Shown here in pieces: positions 5,669 to 6,458 of a stretch of 6,458 nucleotides of DNA; the first letter of the stretch is position 1, and the number at the start of each line of letters is the position of its first letter. The position numbers and the translations under genes were made by a program. This stretch comes from Thermoplasmata archaeon (lineage in GTDB: Archaea; Thermoplasmatota; Thermoplasmata; Thermoplasmatales; GCA-001856825). The DNA is taken from contig JAJYRY010000056.1 in assembly GCA_021793855.1 (NCBI GenBank), forward strand, positions 1 through 6,458, in the 5' to 3' direction. The notes beneath the pieces are model-generated. The model saw only the letters and a list, made by a program, of their open reading frames with translations, was not told the origin of the DNA and searched no databases.

Positions 5669-6451
5669 ATGCTGAAAATAGCTGTTATGATTAAGCAAGT
5701 TCCTGATAGCCAGGACATAAGCATAGATCCAGTGACGAAGACGCTCAACAGAAGCATGGCGAGGAATGTTGTCAACCCACCAGACGTCAATGCGACTGAG
5801 GCAGCGCTTGAGCTCAAGAGCAAGTATGGTGGAGAGATTACGGTGATAACGATGGGACCGCCAATGGCGGATACTGCCCTCCTTGAACTCATGGGACGTG
5901 GTGCTGACAACGGAGTCCTCGTTACAGATAGGGTATTCGCAGGCGCAGATACATGGCCAACTGCCTTTACCCTTGCGTCGGTTGCTGATTACCTTGGGGG
6001 ATTCGACGTTATATTCTGCGGAGAGGAAACTACCGACTCTTCTACTGGGCACGTAGGTCCGGGAATAGCCGAATTCCTTGGTTATGAACAGGCAACTTAC
6101 GTTCACAAGATCGAATTCCAGGATGGATACTTCATAGTGACGAGGGATATTGAGGGCGCAGAGGAAACTATAAAGGTGGGGAAGCCAGCTGTTATAACAA
6201 TAACCCTCAATGCAAACGAGCCGAGAAATCCAACCCTTAAGAGGAAGATAGAAGCCTACAAGAAGGGGATTAGGCTGATAACGAACAAGGAGCTCCAGCT
6301 GGATCCGGCATGTGTGGGCCTCAAGGGCTCCCCAACCATTGTTAAGGATATGAAGACAGTACCGGACCCGGTGAAGAATCCGTCAAAACCTGGTATAGAG
6401 GAACTTGACAAGGTTGTGTCTGTACTCATAGAGAAGGGGGTAGTGAAATGA
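5669..6451 (+). CDS. fixA: FixA, electron-transfer flavoprotein beta subunit
   Basis: FixA pairs with FixB to form the ETF heterodimer. In Fix-type complexes it is the subunit that meets NADH and hosts the electron-bifurcating FAD. The 260-residue product has the normal ETF-beta length. KIAVMIKQVPD opens the fold, followed by NPPDVNATEAALELK (36-50) and TMGPPMADTALLELMGRGAD (61-80). TDRVFAGADTWPT (86-98) and CGEETTDSSTGHVGP (117-131) line the second nucleotide site, and NEPRNPTLKRK (183-193) is the conserved tail of the core. The T-x-x-VGP pattern resembles the DGDTAQVGP of FixA-type subunits more than the AMP-binding DDDCNQTG of human ETF-beta, hinting that a second FAD is bound; this is inference. 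ATG 5669 follows a GGTGAT site, while ATG 5663 (overlapping the fixX stop) would add two residues. The stop overlaps the next ATG by four bases. Starts further upstream lie inside fixX and lack family sequence. Confidence 0.95.
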   Translation: MLKIAVMIKQVPDSQDISIDPVTKTLNRSMARNVVNPPDVNATEAALELKSKYGGEITVITMGPPMADTALLELMGRGADNGVLVTDRVFAGADTWPTAFTLASVADYLGGFDVIFCGEETTDSSTGHVGPGIAEFLGYEQATYVHKIEFQDGYFIVTRDIEGAEETIKVGKPAVITITLNANEPRNPTLKRKIEAYKKGIRLITNKELQLDPACVGLKGSPTIVKDMKTVPDPVKNPSKPGIEELDKVVSVLIEKGVVK

Positions 6452-6458
6452 TAAAAAA
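6448..6458 (+). CDS. fixB: Start of next gene, probably FixB (ETF alpha subunit), truncated
   Basis: Only ATG ATA AAA and two more bases are present before the window ends, so nothing in the protein identifies it. ATG overlaps the fixA stop by four bases (ATGA), and a G-run at 6436-6440 lies 7 bases upstream as a possible ribosome site. FixA needs FixB as its ETF partner, and fixB is absent from the rest of the window, so this position is the natural place for it. The name rests on context alone. Confidence 0.55.

Noticed and set aside
5648..6106. 152-residue open frame antisense to fixA
   Set aside because: It lies opposite a strongly conserved fixA; its translation has no recognisable domain and no promoter or ribosome site, so it is a codon-bias shadow.
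1..6458. CRISPR array or long direct repeats
   Set aside because: No regularly spaced repeats longer than about 9 bases were seen; the only repeated box noted is the A/T-rich ATTTTTAAG.

Overview
The window most likely comes from a thermoacidophilic, cell-wall-less archaeon of the Thermoplasmata (Thermoplasma/Ferroplasma/Cuniculiplasma-like); the genus cannot be fixed by eye. Supporting signs are archaeal TATA-like boxes about 25 bases before start codons (apparently leaderless transcripts), GGAGG or GGTGAT Shine-Dalgarno sites only inside the operon, heavy use of AGA/AGG and ATA codons, a tRNA-Thr with no encoded CCA, and an archaeal-style fixC-fixX-fixA cluster. The placement is an inference from family knowledge and style, not from a search.

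Layout. Bases 1-677 (+) are the C-terminal part of an M20 zinc peptidase/deacylase cut by the window edge. Bases 678-1126 have no convincing gene but hold several hairpins, promoter-like boxes and a possible relic reading frame. Bases 1127-1888 (+) encode an unrecognised 253-residue protein with two membrane helices between two TPR-like helical regions; a nearly symmetric 46-base imperfect inverted repeat abuts its start codon. It converges on a minus-strand Bcp/PrxQ peroxiredoxin (1934-2386). Next, also on the minus strand, are a hormone-sensitive-lipase-type esterase (2609-3526) and tRNA-Thr(GGT) (3586-3660). Bases 3661-4098 form a divergent noncoding region. From 4099 to the end the plus strand carries fixC, fixX, fixA and the first codons of a fourth gene, almost certainly fixB, all overlapping or abutting.

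How the genes work together. The fix genes form one transcription and translation unit. By family knowledge FixA and FixB are the electron-transfer flavoprotein pair, FixC is the quinone-reductase-like flavoprotein, and FixX is its ferredoxin partner; the complex couples NADH oxidation to reduction of quinone and of ferredoxin or flavodoxin by electron bifurcation. The peroxiredoxin fits an aerobic life with flavoproteins and Fe-S proteins. The M20 enzyme and the esterase are catabolic or housekeeping genes with no visible link to the operon. I found no CRISPR array, no intact insertion sequence and no sign of a wholly new defence or mobile system. The least explained items are the two-helix TPR-like protein with its leader hairpin and the noncoding block before it.
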